Shown: positions 25,254 through 35,284, numbered from the stretch's first letter. The stretch: DNA of 64,000 nt from an uncultured Lachnospiraceae bacterium (GCA_900316855.1 ONEK01000009.1:1-64000), one strand, 5' to 3'. Notes: a model not told the origin generated them from the letters alone. A program made the numbers and translations.

Positions 25254-26513
25254 ATGGGAATGACAATGACACAGAAGATTCTCGCACGGCACGCGCATGT
25301 GCCGTCCGTGAAGGCGGGAGACCTCATCGAGGCAGATCTGGATCTCGTCCTCGGCAATGATATCACCGCGCCGGTTGCGATCAGGGAGATGGACCGCTTT
25401 ACGAAGCAAGGCGTCTTTGATAAGGACAAAATCGCCCTGGTTCCCGATCATTTCGTTCCGGCGAAGGATATCAAATCCGCGGAAAACTGCAAGTGTGTCC
25501 GGGAATTTGCAAAGCGCAACAAAATCACGAATTATTTCGAAGTAGGAGAGATGGGCATCGAGCATGCGCTCCTGCCGGAGCAGGGTCTCATCGCGCCCGG
25601 TGATGTTGTCATCGGCGCGGACTCCCATACCTGTACCTACGGTGCGCTCGGCGCGTTCTCGACCGGTGTCGGCTCCACCGATATGGCGGCCGGCATGGCG
25701 ACGGGCAAGGCCTGGTTCAAGGTTCCGGCCGCGATCCGCTTTAACCTCACCGGGTCCCTGAACAAATTGGTGTCCGGCAAGGATGTTATCCTCCATATCA
25801 TCGGGAAGATCGGCGTTGACGGCGCGCTCTATCAGTCGATGGAATTTACCGGGGAAGGCGTCGCAGCCCTGTCCATGGACGACCGCTTCTCCATCTCGAA
25901 CATGGCGATCGAGGCGGGCGGCAAGAACGGTATTTTCCCCGTGGATGAGAAGACGCTCGCCTACGAGAAGGAGCACAGTGCCGCGGAAGGCGTTATCCTG
26001 ACAGCGGACGATGACGCGGAGTACGTGCGGACGATTGAGATTAACCTCTCTGAAATCAAGCCGACGGTTTCGTTCCCGCACCTTCCCGAGAACGCAAAGA
26101 CGTTTGAGGAAATTCCGGATCTTGCGATCGACCAGGTCGTCATCGGCTCGTGCACGAACGGCAGGATGCAGGATCTGCGGCAGGCGGCGGCTATCCTGAA
26201 AGGGCGTCACGTCGCGAAGGGACTTCGCTGCATCGTGATCCCGGCGACGAATCGGATTTACCTGCAGGCGCTGAAAGAGGGCCTCATCGAGACCTTTATT
26301 GAGGCGGGTGCCGTTGTATCCACCCCGACGTGCGGGCCGTGCCTTGGCGGCTATATGGGCATTCTCGCCGCGGGCGAGCGGTGCGTTTCCACGACGAACC
26401 GCAACTTCGTCGGCAGGATGGGCGATACGACGTCGGAAATCTACCTCGCAAGCCCCGCGACGGCGGCAGCCTCCGCCATTGCCGGGAAGATTGCCGACCC
26501 GACCGAATATTAA
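25254..26513 (+). CDS. leuC: 3-isopropylmalate dehydratase large subunit
   Basis: Large subunit of the [4Fe-4S] isomerase that interconverts 2- and 3-isopropylmalate in leucine synthesis; it pairs with LeuD. The 419-aa length is that of the shorter anaerobe/archaeal-type LeuC. Cluster-binding cysteines are in [10 protein letters not shown] (about residue 300) and [15 protein letters not shown] (about 360), and the substrate-site segment [20 protein letters not shown] is intact. AAAAAGGAG precedes ATG 25254. A second ATG lies three codons on. leuD follows after 48 nt. Confidence 0.95.
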   Translation: MGMTMTQKILARHAHVPSVKAGDLIEADLDLVLGNDITAPVAIREMDRFTKQGVFDKDKIALVPDHFVPAKDIKSAENCKCVREFAKRNKITNYFEVGEMGIEHALLPEQGLIAPGDVVIGADSHTCTYGALGAFSTGVGSTDMAAGMATGKAWFKVPAAIRFNLTGSLNKLVSGKDVILHIIGKIGVDGALYQSMEFTGEGVAALSMDDRFSISNMAIEAGGKNGIFPVDEKTLAYEKEHSAAEGVILTADDDAEYVRTIEINLSEIKPTVSFPHLPENAKTFEEIPDLAIDQVVIGSCTNGRMQDLRQAAAILKGRHVAKGLRCIVIPATNRIYLQALKEGLIETFIEAGAVVSTPTCGPCLGGYMGILAAGERCVSTTNRNFVGRMGDTTSEIYLASPATAAASAIAGKIADPTEY

Positions 26514-26524
26514 AGCAGATGGGT

Positions 26525-26539
26525 GCCTGCTTCGCAGGC
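26525..26539 (+). repeat. small hairpin between leuC and leuD
   Basis: GCCTGC, loop TTC, GCAGGC. The stem is the same as module M4 of the hairpin element, but the loop is that of M2. It may be a solo or remnant module, 23 nt before the leuD start codon. Confidence 0.45.
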
Positions 26540-26561
26540 GAATCTAACTATGAGGTGAACC

Positions 26562-27059
26562 ATGGAATCAGCAAGAGGAACTGTTTTCAAATACGGTGAC
26601 AATGTAGATACCGATGTCATCATCCCCGCAAGGTACCTTGCGACTTCGGAGCCGTCCGAGCTGGCAAAGCACTGCATGGAGGACATCGACAAGGATTTTA
26701 TTAAAAATGTGAAGAAGGGCGACATCATCGTCGCGGATAAGAATTTCGGCTGCGGCTCGTCCAGGGAGCATGCCCCGATCGCCATCAAGGCGGCCGGCGT
26801 CTCCTGCGTCATCGCGAAGACGTTCGCGCGGATTTTCTACCGCAATTCCATCAATATCGGCCTTCCCATCGTGGAGTGCCCGGCTGCGGCGGATGCCATC
26901 AAGGCAGGCGACACTGTCAGCGTCAACTTCGATACCGGCGTCATCACGGACGAGACAACGGGAGAGAGCTTCCAGGGACAGGCGTTCCCGCCCTTCATGC
27001 AGGGCCTCATCGATGCCGGCGGCCTCATCAATTACGTCAATGCGAAGAGTGCTTCATAG
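26562..27059 (+). CDS. leuD: 3-isopropylmalate dehydratase small subunit
   Basis: Small swivel-domain subunit that completes the LeuCD isomerase. The 165-aa protein has the early motif [16 protein letters not shown] and the loop [18 protein letters not shown], followed by [18 protein letters not shown]. All are standard for the LeuD/aconitase C family. Its length fits the short form that partners with the 419-aa LeuC type. GAGGTGAA lies before ATG 26562. leuA and leuB are not in the window. Confidence 0.95.
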   Translation: MESARGTVFKYGDNVDTDVIIPARYLATSEPSELAKHCMEDIDKDFIKNVKKGDIIVADKNFGCGSSREHAPIAIKAAGVSCVIAKTFARIFYRNSINIGLPIVECPAAADAIKAGDTVSVNFDTGVITDETTGESFQGQAFPPFMQGLIDAGGLINYVNAKSAS

Positions 27060-27157
27060 ATAATTCACATTTTTTTGTCCCAGTTGCGCTACAATAATGA
27101 CAGATATGTTTTAGATGAATGCCTGCGATGCATGCGTAAATTGTAGGAGGTGAACAG

Positions 27158-27685
27158 ATGTCTTCATGGAATGATTTCAGCTGGGATAAGGTGAAGGAAT
27201 ACAGGACGAACCCCGCGACAGCAGTTGTGCTGCTCATCATCGGGCTCATTCTGCTGCTGTTTCCGAAGGCGACACTCGCGTTTCTGTGTGCTGTCATCGG
27301 CTGGGGTCTTGTCATTGCCGGCGCGGGCGCGATCATTTCCTCGCTCCTTGGCCGCAACGACGGCATGGTGACGGCGGCATCCGTTGTCATGATCGTCATC
27401 GGTGCCCTTTTCATCACGCATCCGGGTATCCTGCTTTCGATTGTGCCGTTCCTCATCGGTATCGGCATCGTGATTGACGGCATCTACAACGTGATACAGG
27501 TATGGCCGTACATTACGGCAGGCGGCAAGGCTACCGTGGACGGCATCATGGACATCGCCATGATCGTCATCGGCGTTCTTGTTGTCATCAATCCGTTCGG
27601 CACCGTGGCAGTTATTGTCCGCCTCATCGGTGTCGTCCTGATCTATCTTGCCATTCGGAACCTCATCAATTACAAGAAGGCGTAA
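27158..27685 (+). CDS. DUF308/HdeD-like integral membrane protein
   Basis: A 175-aa protein made mostly of six hydrophobic helices in three similar pairs. Examples are AVVLLIIGLILLLFPKATLA, VVMIVIGALFITHPGILLSI and MIVIGVLVVINPFGTVAVIV, each with a central Pro. Repeated helix pairs with a G-x-hydrophobic-P pattern are characteristic of the DUF308/HdeD family. HdeD is linked to acid tolerance in Escherichia coli, but function in Clostridia is unknown. AGGAGGTGAA precedes ATG 27158. A terminator at 27747 follows, and the next gene is convergent, so this appears to be a single-gene unit. Confidence 0.85.
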   Translation: MSSWNDFSWDKVKEYRTNPATAVVLLIIGLILLLFPKATLAFLCAVIGWGLVIAGAGAIISSLLGRNDGMVTAASVVMIVIGALFITHPGILLSIVPFLIGIGIVIDGIYNVIQVWPYITAGGKATVDGIMDIAMIVIGVLVVINPFGTVAVIVRLIGVVLIYLAIRNLINYKKA

Positions 27686-27746
27686 GGCTTGCGGATGAAA
27701 AAATAGCGAACCTCTTCCATAAAACATTTACTCAGAGTCTGCCATG

Positions 27747-27778
27747 AAGATCGCTCCCTGACAGGAGCGATCTTTTTT
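27747..27778 (+). terminator. intrinsic terminator between convergent genes
   Basis: An 11-bp stem, AAGATCGCTCC with GGAGCGATCTT and loop CTGACA, is followed by a T-run. It terminates the DUF308 transcript, and its end overlaps the stop codon of the minus-strand phosphatase gene. Confidence 0.85.
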
Positions 27779-28508
27779 ACGATTGATGGATGCCGCTGAA
27801 GGCGCCGAAGGCAGAGACCGGCTCGCCTGCAGCCAGGAGATGGGAGACATCTCCGATGCACTGGGCACGGAACATGGCCTTTCCCTCGCGGCGCTTCTCT
27901 GCGTTCAGGATCGTCACGGATGTCGGCGCAAGATAGACGGTCTGCTGCAGCACAATGGGTGAGATCCCGAGCAGATACCCGACCGCTTCCATATTGGCGC
28001 CGAGGTGTGCGAAGAAGACGACTGTTGTCTCATCGTCATCCCGCGTCTTCTCCGGGTCGGCGAGGTACATGCCGCCGTCTCTCGTATAGCCGTAATCACG
28101 CAGGATGTCATCGAGACCCTGCCGCAGGTTCATGACCGCCGGCTCGTAATCCGGATTGGTCCGGAAGATGTCGTCCTCATACCAGCGGTTCCGGTCATAG
28201 AACCTGTCCCGCTTCGTCCAGTATTCCGGCATGAAGTCCCACGGGACCTGCTCTTTCTTCCCGGTCGTGGGGTCCGTGATGGGGTAATAGAATTCCTGAA
28301 TCCACGGAATGATAGTGGCTTCCCTTTTAAGCGCATCCAGCGCCGGCTTCGCCGTCAGCCTTGCCCTCGGAAGAGGCGAGGTATAGAATCGGTCCACCTT
28401 CCACTTCAGAACGCGCGGCTTCAGGATTTCCGCCTCCCGGAAGCCCTTTTCTGTCAAGGTATTGTTGATGTAATCCGGCTCTGCATGCCGGATGAAAATC
28501 AGTCTCAT
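27777..28508 (-). CDS. histidine phosphatase superfamily protein
   Basis: A 243-aa phosphoglycerate mutase-like phosphatase. It begins MRLIFIRHAEPDY, where RHA is the catalytic RHG-type motif with the phosphorylated histidine at residue 8. The later TSPLPRARLTAKPAL holds a second substrate-binding arginine, and a FFAHLGANMEAV segment supplies the second catalytic histidine. The substrate cannot be read from sequence. It is one of only four minus-strand genes and is divergent from ruvA, with 186 nt between. That gap contains no convincing paired promoters. Confidence 0.88.
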   Translation of the reverse strand: MRLIFIRHAEPDYINNTLTEKGFREAEILKPRVLKWKVDRFYTSPLPRARLTAKPALDALKREATIIPWIQEFYYPITDPTTGKKEQVPWDFMPEYWTKRDRFYDRNRWYEDDIFRTNPDYEPAVMNLRQGLDDILRDYGYTRDGGMYLADPEKTRDDDETTVVFFAHLGANMEAVGYLLGISPIVLQQTVYLAPTSVTILNAEKRREGKAMFRAQCIGDVSHLLAAGEPVSAFGAFSGIHQS

Positions 28509-28694
28509 GAGATACCCTTTCCAAGGTGCTGAAATTTTGCATTGCTTCAGTCGAACAATTTATCTTAACATATTGAACCTTTTTCAGCTGTGCCCGTTCA
28601 GTTCAGGATAGAAAAGTTACCCATGAAATTCGAACAAATGGTAGAATATTTCCGAATGTAAGTGAACTGATCCTGGGCATGGAGTAGGAGATCT

Positions 28695-29315
28695 ATGATA
28701 GCATCTTTGCGTGGATTTGTGGAAGAGATTGCCGGGGACGGATCCTCGGCCGTTCTGGATGTCGGCGGCGTCGGCTATGAGGTGAATATAGACACCCGCA
28801 CGGCGGCACAGCTCTCCGCTCTGGCGGAGGGCGAGGAGGTAAGACTGTATACCTACCTGCAGGTCCGGGAGGACGCCATGGTCCTGTTCGGCTTCCTGTC
28901 CCGGGATGAGCTGCAGCTGTTTAAGAAGCTGATCACCGTCAGCGGCATCGGCCCGAAGGGCGGCCTGTCGCTGATCTCCATGGGCGCGGACGAGCTGCGG
29001 TTTGCGATCGCGTCCGGAGATACGAAGATGATCTCCCACGCGCCGGGCATCGGCAAACGGACAGCGGAGCGCCTTGTTCTGGAGCTGAAGGACAAGATCG
29101 ACGTCAGCGCCTCCGTCGGCCCGGACGGCAGTCCGTACGCGCCGCAGGACGGGGACGTGTCCGCTGCGGATCCCGCCGCCTCTGACGCGGCCCAGGCTCT
29201 TGCGGCTCTCGGCTACTCCATGTCAGACGCCGTTCGGGCGGTGAAGCAGGCTAAGAGCGAAGGATCGGAGGATACGGAAAGCCTCCTGAAGGCTGCCCTG
29301 AAGTACCTCGCATAA
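28695..29315 (+). CDS. ruvA: Holliday junction branch migration protein RuvA
   Basis: RuvA tetramers bind Holliday junctions and load the RuvB motor. The 206-aa protein has an N-terminal OB fold ([12 protein letters not shown] through about residue 63). A helix-hairpin-helix region follows with [18 protein letters not shown] and [20 protein letters not shown]. The C-terminal domain III (about residues 158-206, [20 protein letters not shown]) contacts RuvB. GTAGGAG precedes ATG 28695. ruvB follows directly. ruvC is not in the window. Confidence 0.96.
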   Translation: MIASLRGFVEEIAGDGSSAVLDVGGVGYEVNIDTRTAAQLSALAEGEEVRLYTYLQVREDAMVLFGFLSRDELQLFKKLITVSGIGPKGGLSLISMGADELRFAIASGDTKMISHAPGIGKRTAERLVLELKDKIDVSASVGPDGSPYAPQDGDVSAADPAASDAAQALAALGYSMSDAVRAVKQAKSEGSEDTESLLKAALKYLA

Positions 29316-29442
29316 TAATAAGGTTAAGGTGTCAAAAGTCTCTGTTGAGATAAAGCAAACCTTGCTGCCGTATGAAACAGTCAGTAATCAGACCAGACGC
29401 ACCGGAAGAATTGATATTGGATATAAGGAACCGTCACACAGC

Positions 29443-30453
29443 ATGGAACGCAGAATGATTGAAACCGGCTTCACGAAGGAGGACGAGAAGATTGAGGGAT
29501 CGCTCCGCCCGAAGAAGCTCGATGATTATATCGGCCAGGAGAAAATCAAGGAGAACGTAAGGATCGCCATAGAGGCGGCTAAGAAACGTCACGAGCCGCT
29601 CGACCACATCCTGTTTTACGGTCCTCCCGGCCTTGGCAAGACGACCATTGCGCAGATTCTCGCGAACGAGATGGGCGTCCATATCCGCATCACGTCCGGC
29701 CCAGCCATTGAGAAGCCGGGAGACATGGCAGCCATCCTGAACGGCCTGAAGGAGGGCGACCTCCTGTTCGTGGATGAGATCCACCGCCTGAACAAGCAGG
29801 TCGAAGAGGTTCTGTATCCCGCCATGGAGGACTTTGCGATCGATATCATGATCGGCAAGGGCGCCACGGCGAAGTCGATCCGACTCGACCTGCCGAAATT
29901 CACGCTCGTCGGCGCCACAACCCGCGCGGGGCTCCTGTCCGCACCCTTAAGGGACCGCTTCGGTATGATCCAGCGCCTGGAGTTTTACAGGGTAAATGAG
30001 CTGCAGCAGATTATCCTGAATTCCGCAAAGGTCCTGAAGGTGGAGGTCGACGCAGAGGGCGCGAGGGAGATGGCGCTCAGAAGCCGCGGGACGCCCCGCC
30101 TTGCAAACCGCATTTTAAAGCGTGTCCGCGATTACGCCCAGGTCAAATACGACGGGGTCATCACGGAGCAGATTGCGAAGGAAGCCCTGGACCTCATGGG
30201 CGTGGACAAGAAGGGCCTCGACCGCAACGACCAGCGCATCCTCCACACCATGATCGAGACGTTTGACGGCAAACCCGTCGGCCTCGACACGCTTGCCGCC
30301 GCGATCGGCGAGGACGCCGGCACAATCGAGGACGTCGTGGAGCCGTACCTGCTGCAGAACGGCTTCCTCAACCGTACGCCCCGCGGCCGCGTCGCGACGC
30401 GTCTTGCCTATGAGCACCTCGGCATCCCCTACGCGGACGAAGCGGACTCCTGA
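29443..30453 (+). CDS. ruvB: Holliday junction branch migration DNA helicase RuvB
   Basis: AAA+ motor for branch migration. From ATG 29443 the protein is 336 aa, the usual RuvB size. It opens [20 protein letters not shown], followed by [12 protein letters not shown], the normal start of the family. Walker A is GPPGLGKTT, Walker B is [10 protein letters not shown], sensor 1 is [19 protein letters not shown], and a C-terminal winged helix ends with [14 protein letters not shown]. The frame is open back to a GTG at 29329 next to AAGGTTAAGG, 14 nt after ruvA. That would add 38 residues of non-conserved sequence, so the start is not settled. Confidence 0.95.
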   Translation: MERRMIETGFTKEDEKIEGSLRPKKLDDYIGQEKIKENVRIAIEAAKKRHEPLDHILFYGPPGLGKTTIAQILANEMGVHIRITSGPAIEKPGDMAAILNGLKEGDLLFVDEIHRLNKQVEEVLYPAMEDFAIDIMIGKGATAKSIRLDLPKFTLVGATTRAGLLSAPLRDRFGMIQRLEFYRVNELQQIILNSAKVLKVEVDAEGAREMALRSRGTPRLANRILKRVRDYAQVKYDGVITEQIAKEALDLMGVDKKGLDRNDQRILHTMIETFDGKPVGLDTLAAAIGEDAGTIEDVVEPYLLQNGFLNRTPRGRVATRLAYEHLGIPYADEADS

Positions 30454-30603
30454 GCCCGCCGGATCCTTCTTACGCTGAAGGCGGCAATGAATTTTAGCAA
30501 CGATGAGCTTCACATAGTTGACGGAATACTCCTGGCAGTATTCGGGCGGAGGGACTGAAAATGGCCATAGAAACAGTGATAATATCGCATCAGCCGCTTC
30601 AGG

Positions 30604-30633
30604 TCGACATTTTACGGCCTGAGCCTGTATAAT
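30604..30633 (+). promoter_or_regulatory. predicted zapA promoter
   Basis: TCGACA at 30604-30609 and TATAAT at 30628-30633, spacing 18 nt. The gap from ruvB to zapA (30454-30801) holds this promoter and the hairpin at 30672. No coding sequence is seen there. It predicts a leader of roughly 160 nt. Confidence 0.6.
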
Positions 30634-30671
30634 GTGAATGATGAAGGAGTTCTGAAAGTTCCAGATCGGCA

Positions 30672-30697
30672 CCATGCAGGCCTGTTAGCCTGCATGG
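30672..30697 (+). repeat. 10-bp hairpin in the zapA leader
   Basis: CCATGCAGGC at 30672-30681 pairs perfectly with GCCTGCATGG at 30688-30697 around the loop CTGTTA. There is no T-run after it, so it is unlikely to be a terminator. It may be a leader structure. Confidence 0.5.
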
Positions 30698-30801
30698 AAA
30701 ACAATCCGTAAATATATTTGATACCCTGATTTTTCAGCGGATAAAATTACCGCTGAATTTCACCGGAATAAAGTACAGATCACAGTGAGGTGCCCAATTC
30801 C

Positions 30802-31236
30802 ATGGCTGCGGACAAGACAAGTGCAGAAGTCATCATTGATGGAAAAGTATATACGCTCTCGGGCTATGAGTCCGAGGAGTACCTGCAGAAGGTCGCGAAC
30901 TACCTGAACAGCAAGCTCTCGGATTTCGCGAAAAACGAGGGCTGGATCAAGCTCAACACCGATTACCGCAACATCCTGATGCAGATCAATATCGCGGACG
31001 ACTTCTTCCAGGCACAGAAGGAGGCCGCTGACCTCCGGGACGAGCTCGCCGGCAAGGACAAGGATCTCTACAGCCTGAAGCACGAGCTGATCGCGACGCA
31101 GATGAAGCTCGAGACGACGGAGAAGAACCTGAAGACTGTCCGCAGTGAAAACGACGAGAGCTCGAAGAAGATCATCCGCCTCGAGACGCAGCTGAAGACC
31201 CGCGAGGAAGACGCGCAGCGAAGAGGCCAGATCTGA
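30802..31236 (+). CDS. zapA: cell division protein ZapA
   Basis: Small FtsZ-associated protein that bundles protofilaments at the division ring. The 144-aa protein has the N-terminal ZapA fold (EVIIDGKVYTLSGYESEEYL, then QKVANYLNSKL, with NILMQINIADDFFQAQKEA). From about residue 70 a long charged coiled coil runs to the end, longer than in typical ZapA of about 90 residues. ATG 30802 was chosen because GTGAGGTG is 9 nt upstream; an in-frame GTG at 30790 overlaps that site. The terminator at 31371 lies before the next gene. Confidence 0.88.
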   Translation: MAADKTSAEVIIDGKVYTLSGYESEEYLQKVANYLNSKLSDFAKNEGWIKLNTDYRNILMQINIADDFFQAQKEAADLRDELAGKDKDLYSLKHELIATQMKLETTEKNLKTVRSENDESSKKIIRLETQLKTREEDAQRRGQI

Positions 31237-31370
31237 CCGCCTGCGGAACAGGCCGTAGAATCCAGTCCGGTTCCGGCACCGGCTGCTTCCGGCCATACAG
31301 GAAACCGGTACCCGTAAGGAAAGGCATCCGCTGCAGGGCGCAAATTTCAGGAAACCACATCGTAAAGTTA

Positions 31371-31396
31371 AGGCGCAGGAAATCTGCGCCTGTTTT
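31371..31396 (+). terminator. intrinsic terminator after zapA
   Basis: An 8-bp stem, AGGCGCAG with CTGCGCCT and loop GAAAT, followed by GTTTTC. It is placed 135 nt after zapA and 19 nt before the U32 gene. Confidence 0.65.
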
Positions 31397-31414
31397 CATA
31401 CCTGAACATATCAG

Positions 31415-33835
31415 ATGAATAAGCAAGACGCAGAACACAAGATTCATAAACCCGAGCTCCTGTCCCCCGCGGGCAGCCGCGAAGCCCTGATCGGCGCGAT
31501 CAACGCGGGATGCGACGCCGTCTACCTTGCTCTCGATCAGTTCGGCGCGAGGGCCTACGCGGACAATTTTACGCCCGATGAGCTGAAAAAGAGTCTCCAT
31601 GAGGCGCATCTGCGCGGCGTAAAGCTCTATGTCACCGTCAATATCCTGACGCGTCAGAGCGAAATCGACGAGCTGGTCGAGGAGGTCGGCGCCCTCTATG
31701 ACGAGGGACTCGACGGCGTCATCGTGCAGGATCTCGGTGTCGTCACGAGACTGAAGGAGCGCTGTCCGGACCTGCTGCTGCATGCCAGCACCCAGATGTC
31801 CGTCTCCTCTCCGGAGGGAGCGGCATACCTGAAGAGGATGGGAATCTCCCGCGTCGTCCCGGCAAGGGAGCTCTCGCTGGAGGAAATGAAGGCACTGAAG
31901 GAGGAGGCAGGCGTCGAGGTCGAGTCGTTTATTCACGGCGCCATGTGCTATTCCTACTCCGGCCGGTGCCTGATGTCGAGCTTCCTGGGCGGCAGGTCCG
32001 GCAACCGCGGCCGCTGTGCCGGTCCCTGCCGGCAGCCGTACACGATACTGGACGGGAATGGCAGGCCCGCGGGGAGCGATGGTCTGTGCTATCCGCTGTC
32101 CATGAAGGACCTCGCGGCGCTTCCGATCCTGCCCGGGCTTATTGAAGCGGGCATTGACTCCTTCAAAATCGAGGGACGGATGAAGAAGCCGGAGTATGCC
32201 GCCGGCGTCACCGCAATTTACCGGAAATACATTGACCGGTACCTGGAGCTTTCAGCCGCCGGCAGACAGGCAGACTGGAGCATTGATCCCGCCGATCAGG
32301 AGCAGCTCCTTTCCCTGTATATCAGGACAGACCTTTCGACCGGCTATTACCATGAGCGGAACGGGCGGGATCTTGTCACGATCGGAAAGGGAGGCTATTC
32401 CGGGGCGGATGAGGAGCTTCTTGCGGGCATCCGCGGCCGTTACCTGCAGGGACTTAAGAAACTCCCCGTCACAGCCCGCGCACGCGTCCGTGCGGGGCAG
32501 GAGGCCGTGCTGTCTCTTAAGGCCAGCGTCGGTGGACAGCCCGTTGACTTCACGGCAGGGACTGGCCTCGTTCAGAGGGCATCGCACCGCCCGCTCACGG
32601 AAGCGGACATCCGTGACAAGCTCTCCCGCACCGGGGATTCGCCGTTTGTCTTTTCGGAATTAACGATCGATACGGACGGACAGTCCTTCCTTCCTGTCAG
32701 CGCACTGAACCAGCTCCGCAGGGATGCGCTCGCGGGACTTTCGTACCGGCTTATGGAGGGAGATTTCAGGCGGCGCAGAACCTTAACCCCGGCCGAACGG
32801 ACACAGGTCCCCTCCGCGTACGCAAAGAGGGCCGCGCAGCGCGCACTTTCCCTGCAAACCATTCGTGAGAAAATGCAAAACCGCCGGCTGATGCGTACGT
32901 CCGGCTTCCCGGACCGGGCGGATCGCGCCGGCAATCCGGGCGATCCGGCACATAGATCCCTGACCCGCCGCAGGCAGCTCATGGTTCTTACAACGACCGC
33001 GGAACAGCTGAACGCGGTTCTGGAGCATCCGGAGCCTGTCGACATCCTCATCGTGGACGGAAGGCCGGTCGACGGGGAGCGGGAGAGGATCCTGGAGCTT
33101 TCGTCCCGCGGCGCCGCGGGAAACGGTCCCCGGATCTATATTGCGCTTCCCCATGTATTCCGCGCATCGGACAGAAACTGGATGGATGATATCCTCAGAG
33201 CCTTCGGTGACGCGGTCTCGGGGTTTTTCGTCCGCAATATGGAGGAGTTGGACATTCTGAGGGAAAAAGCTTATGATGGTACAGTTGCAGCTGACGCATG
33301 CCTGTACCACTGGAACCAGGAAGCGGCGAACGTGATCCTGTCGGATTGTGATATGGCTGTCCTTCCGCTGGAGCTGAACCTGAAGGAGCTGGGGACCACG
33401 TTCCGCGAGGGACTGAAGGACCGTGAAATCCTGATGGTCTACGGCGCGGCTCCCATGATGATGACAGCGGGCTGTGTACGCAAAACCGTGCATGCGTGCG
33501 CCCATCGCGAGGAGGATTTCTGGAGCCTCGAGGACAGGACACGCGTCCGTTTCCCTGTCCGGACGGTGTGCGGCCACTGCGGCAATATTATTTACAACAG
33601 TGTTCCGGTTTCCATCCATAAGTTTTACCAGGACGAAATTTTTGCGCAGACAGGACAGTTCCTGTGCGCGTTTACGAATGAGAACGGCAGGCAGTGTAAG
33701 GATGTGGTAACGGGGTTCCGTACCCTCCTCGATGCGCCTTTTGATTCTGCAGCCTGCCGCGCCGCCATGGACAGGCTCGGGCGTGCGCTTTACGCCGGCT
33801 TTACAAACGGCCATGCCCGGAAGGGCGCATTGTAA
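31415..33835 (+). CDS. peptidase family U32 protein (RlhA/TrhP-like, with C-terminal extension)
   Basis: An 806-aa U32-family protein. Residues about 10-290 form the U32 barrel, beginning KPELLSPAGSREALIGAINA. The signature region FIHGAMCYSYSGRCLMSS, then GRCAGPCRQPY, supplies four conserved cysteines likely to bind an Fe-S cluster. The middle (about 330-460) resembles the collagenase-associated DUF3656 domain. A C-terminal domain contains CVRKTVHAC and VCGHCGN cysteine pairs. Characterised members RlhA and TrhP modify 23S rRNA or tRNA by cytidine/uridine hydroxylation, so RNA modification is more plausible than proteolysis. The SEDS gene starts 4 nt after the stop. Confidence 0.87.
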   Translation: MNKQDAEHKIHKPELLSPAGSREALIGAINAGCDAVYLALDQFGARAYADNFTPDELKKSLHEAHLRGVKLYVTVNILTRQSEIDELVEEVGALYDEGLDGVIVQDLGVVTRLKERCPDLLLHASTQMSVSSPEGAAYLKRMGISRVVPARELSLEEMKALKEEAGVEVESFIHGAMCYSYSGRCLMSSFLGGRSGNRGRCAGPCRQPYTILDGNGRPAGSDGLCYPLSMKDLAALPILPGLIEAGIDSFKIEGRMKKPEYAAGVTAIYRKYIDRYLELSAAGRQADWSIDPADQEQLLSLYIRTDLSTGYYHERNGRDLVTIGKGGYSGADEELLAGIRGRYLQGLKKLPVTARARVRAGQEAVLSLKASVGGQPVDFTAGTGLVQRASHRPLTEADIRDKLSRTGDSPFVFSELTIDTDGQSFLPVSALNQLRRDALAGLSYRLMEGDFRRRRTLTPAERTQVPSAYAKRAAQRALSLQTIREKMQNRRLMRTSGFPDRADRAGNPGDPAHRSLTRRRQLMVLTTTAEQLNAVLEHPEPVDILIVDGRPVDGERERILELSSRGAAGNGPRIYIALPHVFRASDRNWMDDILRAFGDAVSGFFVRNMEELDILREKAYDGTVAADACLYHWNQEAANVILSDCDMAVLPLELNLKELGTTFREGLKDREILMVYGAAPMMMTAGCVRKTVHACAHREEDFWSLEDRTRVRFPVRTVCGHCGNIIYNSVPVSIHKFYQDEIFAQTGQFLCAFTNENGRQCKDVVTGFRTLLDAPFDSAACRAAMDRLGRALYAGFTNGHARKGAL

Positions 33836-33839
33836 CTGC

Positions 33840-35273
33840 ATGCGGACATATATACTCGCTCTAACTAAATACGGCATCACGGCGCTCGTGGCGGTCTATA
33901 CCATCCTTGCGTTCGCCGTGCTGTTCCAGAAGAGGCGCAGCAGGCTGCAGCTGTTATCATTCCTGCAGGCCGTGTGCCTTTTTCTGTTTCAGCTGCTGAG
34001 CTATTTCACGCTGTGGATTGCCCTGCGTGACGTGGGATATCTGTTCTTCTGTGCGATCCAGCTCGTCGTGTTCCTTGCGGCAGCCGTCATGTACCGTGCC
34101 CTGTATCCGCGTGCCTACATGCCGCTGTTCAACAACATGTGCATGATGCTGTCCATCGGACTGGTCATCCTCTCGCGCCTCGGCTTTGATCAGGCGATCA
34201 AGCAGTTTATCATCGCGACCGGGAGCCTGGTCCTCGCCGTTGTTCTGCCCATGCTGCGCGGCTCGTTCTACATGCTGAAGAAGCCGAAGTACCTCTATGC
34301 CTTCGCCGGCATTGTCATGCTCGCGATCGTCATGATGATGGGCGCGACGACACTGGGCGCACAGATCACGTGGACCATTGCGGGGCTTACGTTCCAGCCC
34401 TCGGAGTTTGTCAAGATCCTGTACCTTCTGTTCCTTGCGAGCACGCTCAAGGACGCGCAGAGCCTGCGGGACGTCTTCGCTGTCGCCGTGTTCGCCGCGG
34501 CGCACGTTCTCGTTCTCATCGGCTCGACCGACCTCGGCGGCGGCCTCATTTTCTATATCGTTTTCCTGTTTGTCGTTTATTACGCAACCCATAAGGGTTA
34601 TTATCTTGCGGGGGGCTTTGGTGCGGCCGCACTGGCAGCCGTGGTCCTGTATCACAGGTTTTCACATATCCGGCAGCGCGTGCAGGCCTTTCTCGACCCG
34701 TGGAGCCTCATTGATTCCATCGGCTATCAGGTGACGCAGTCGCTGTTTGCCATCTCGGCGGGCGGCCTGTTCGGATCGGGACTGGGTCAGGGCTCGCCGG
34801 AGAAAATCCCGTTTGCGGAATCGGATTTCATTTTCGCGTCGCTTTCCGAGGAATTCGGCATGATCGTCGGCATCTGCGTCATCGCGCTGTGTCTGAACTG
34901 CTTCCTCATGATGATGAGCCTGTCCATGAAATTCGCGGACAAGTTCTACCGGCTTCTGGCCTACGGCATCGGCATCCTGTACGGTGCCCAGTCGTTCCTC
35001 ACGCTCGGCGGCGAGACGAAGTTCATCCCCCTGACCGGCGTGACGCTTCCCTTTATCAGCTACGGGGGCTCGTCCATCCTGTCGATGACGATCCTGTTTA
35101 CTATCGTGCAGATCATGTACATGCTGCGCGGGGAGAAAATCGATGAGTACCGGGAAAAGCGCAATCTCCAGCTGCGAAGGCGTACCGCCCGGGAACAGGC
35201 CATCGACGAACGCGACCGCTACGGGCACCGCTACCGCGAGACGGACCGCATGACGATTGACAACTACTATTAA
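33840..35273 (+). CDS. SEDS peptidoglycan glycosyltransferase (FtsW/RodA family)
   Basis: Polytopic membrane enzyme that polymerises lipid II into glycan strands together with a class B PBP. The 477-aa protein has about ten hydrophobic helices. SEDS hallmarks are present: FQPSEFVKILYLLFLA, STDLGGGLIFYIVFLFVVYY, GGLFGSGLGQGSPEKIPFAESDF and GVTLPFISYGGSS. The start is set at ATG 33840, just past the U32 stop; an upstream frame to 33732 runs inside the U32 gene and is not hydrophobic. Pairing with the PbpA-like gene 11 nt downstream favours a RodA- or FtsW-type unit, but which one is not resolved. Confidence 0.93.
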   Translation: MRTYILALTKYGITALVAVYTILAFAVLFQKRRSRLQLLSFLQAVCLFLFQLLSYFTLWIALRDVGYLFFCAIQLVVFLAAAVMYRALYPRAYMPLFNNMCMMLSIGLVILSRLGFDQAIKQFIIATGSLVLAVVLPMLRGSFYMLKKPKYLYAFAGIVMLAIVMMMGATTLGAQITWTIAGLTFQPSEFVKILYLLFLASTLKDAQSLRDVFAVAVFAAAHVLVLIGSTDLGGGLIFYIVFLFVVYYATHKGYYLAGGFGAAALAAVVLYHRFSHIRQRVQAFLDPWSLIDSIGYQVTQSLFAISAGGLFGSGLGQGSPEKIPFAESDFIFASLSEEFGMIVGICVIALCLNCFLMMMSLSMKFADKFYRLLAYGIGILYGAQSFLTLGGETKFIPLTGVTLPFISYGGSSILSMTILFTIVQIMYMLRGEKIDEYREKRNLQLRRRTAREQAIDERDRYGHRYRETDRMTIDNYY

Positions 35274-35284
35274 GACACTGAATC

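Noticed and set aside
28551..28645. LexA-type operator upstream of ruvAB
   Set aside because: CGAAC half-sites occur at 28552 and 28631, but neither has the matching GTTCG half at the required spacing.
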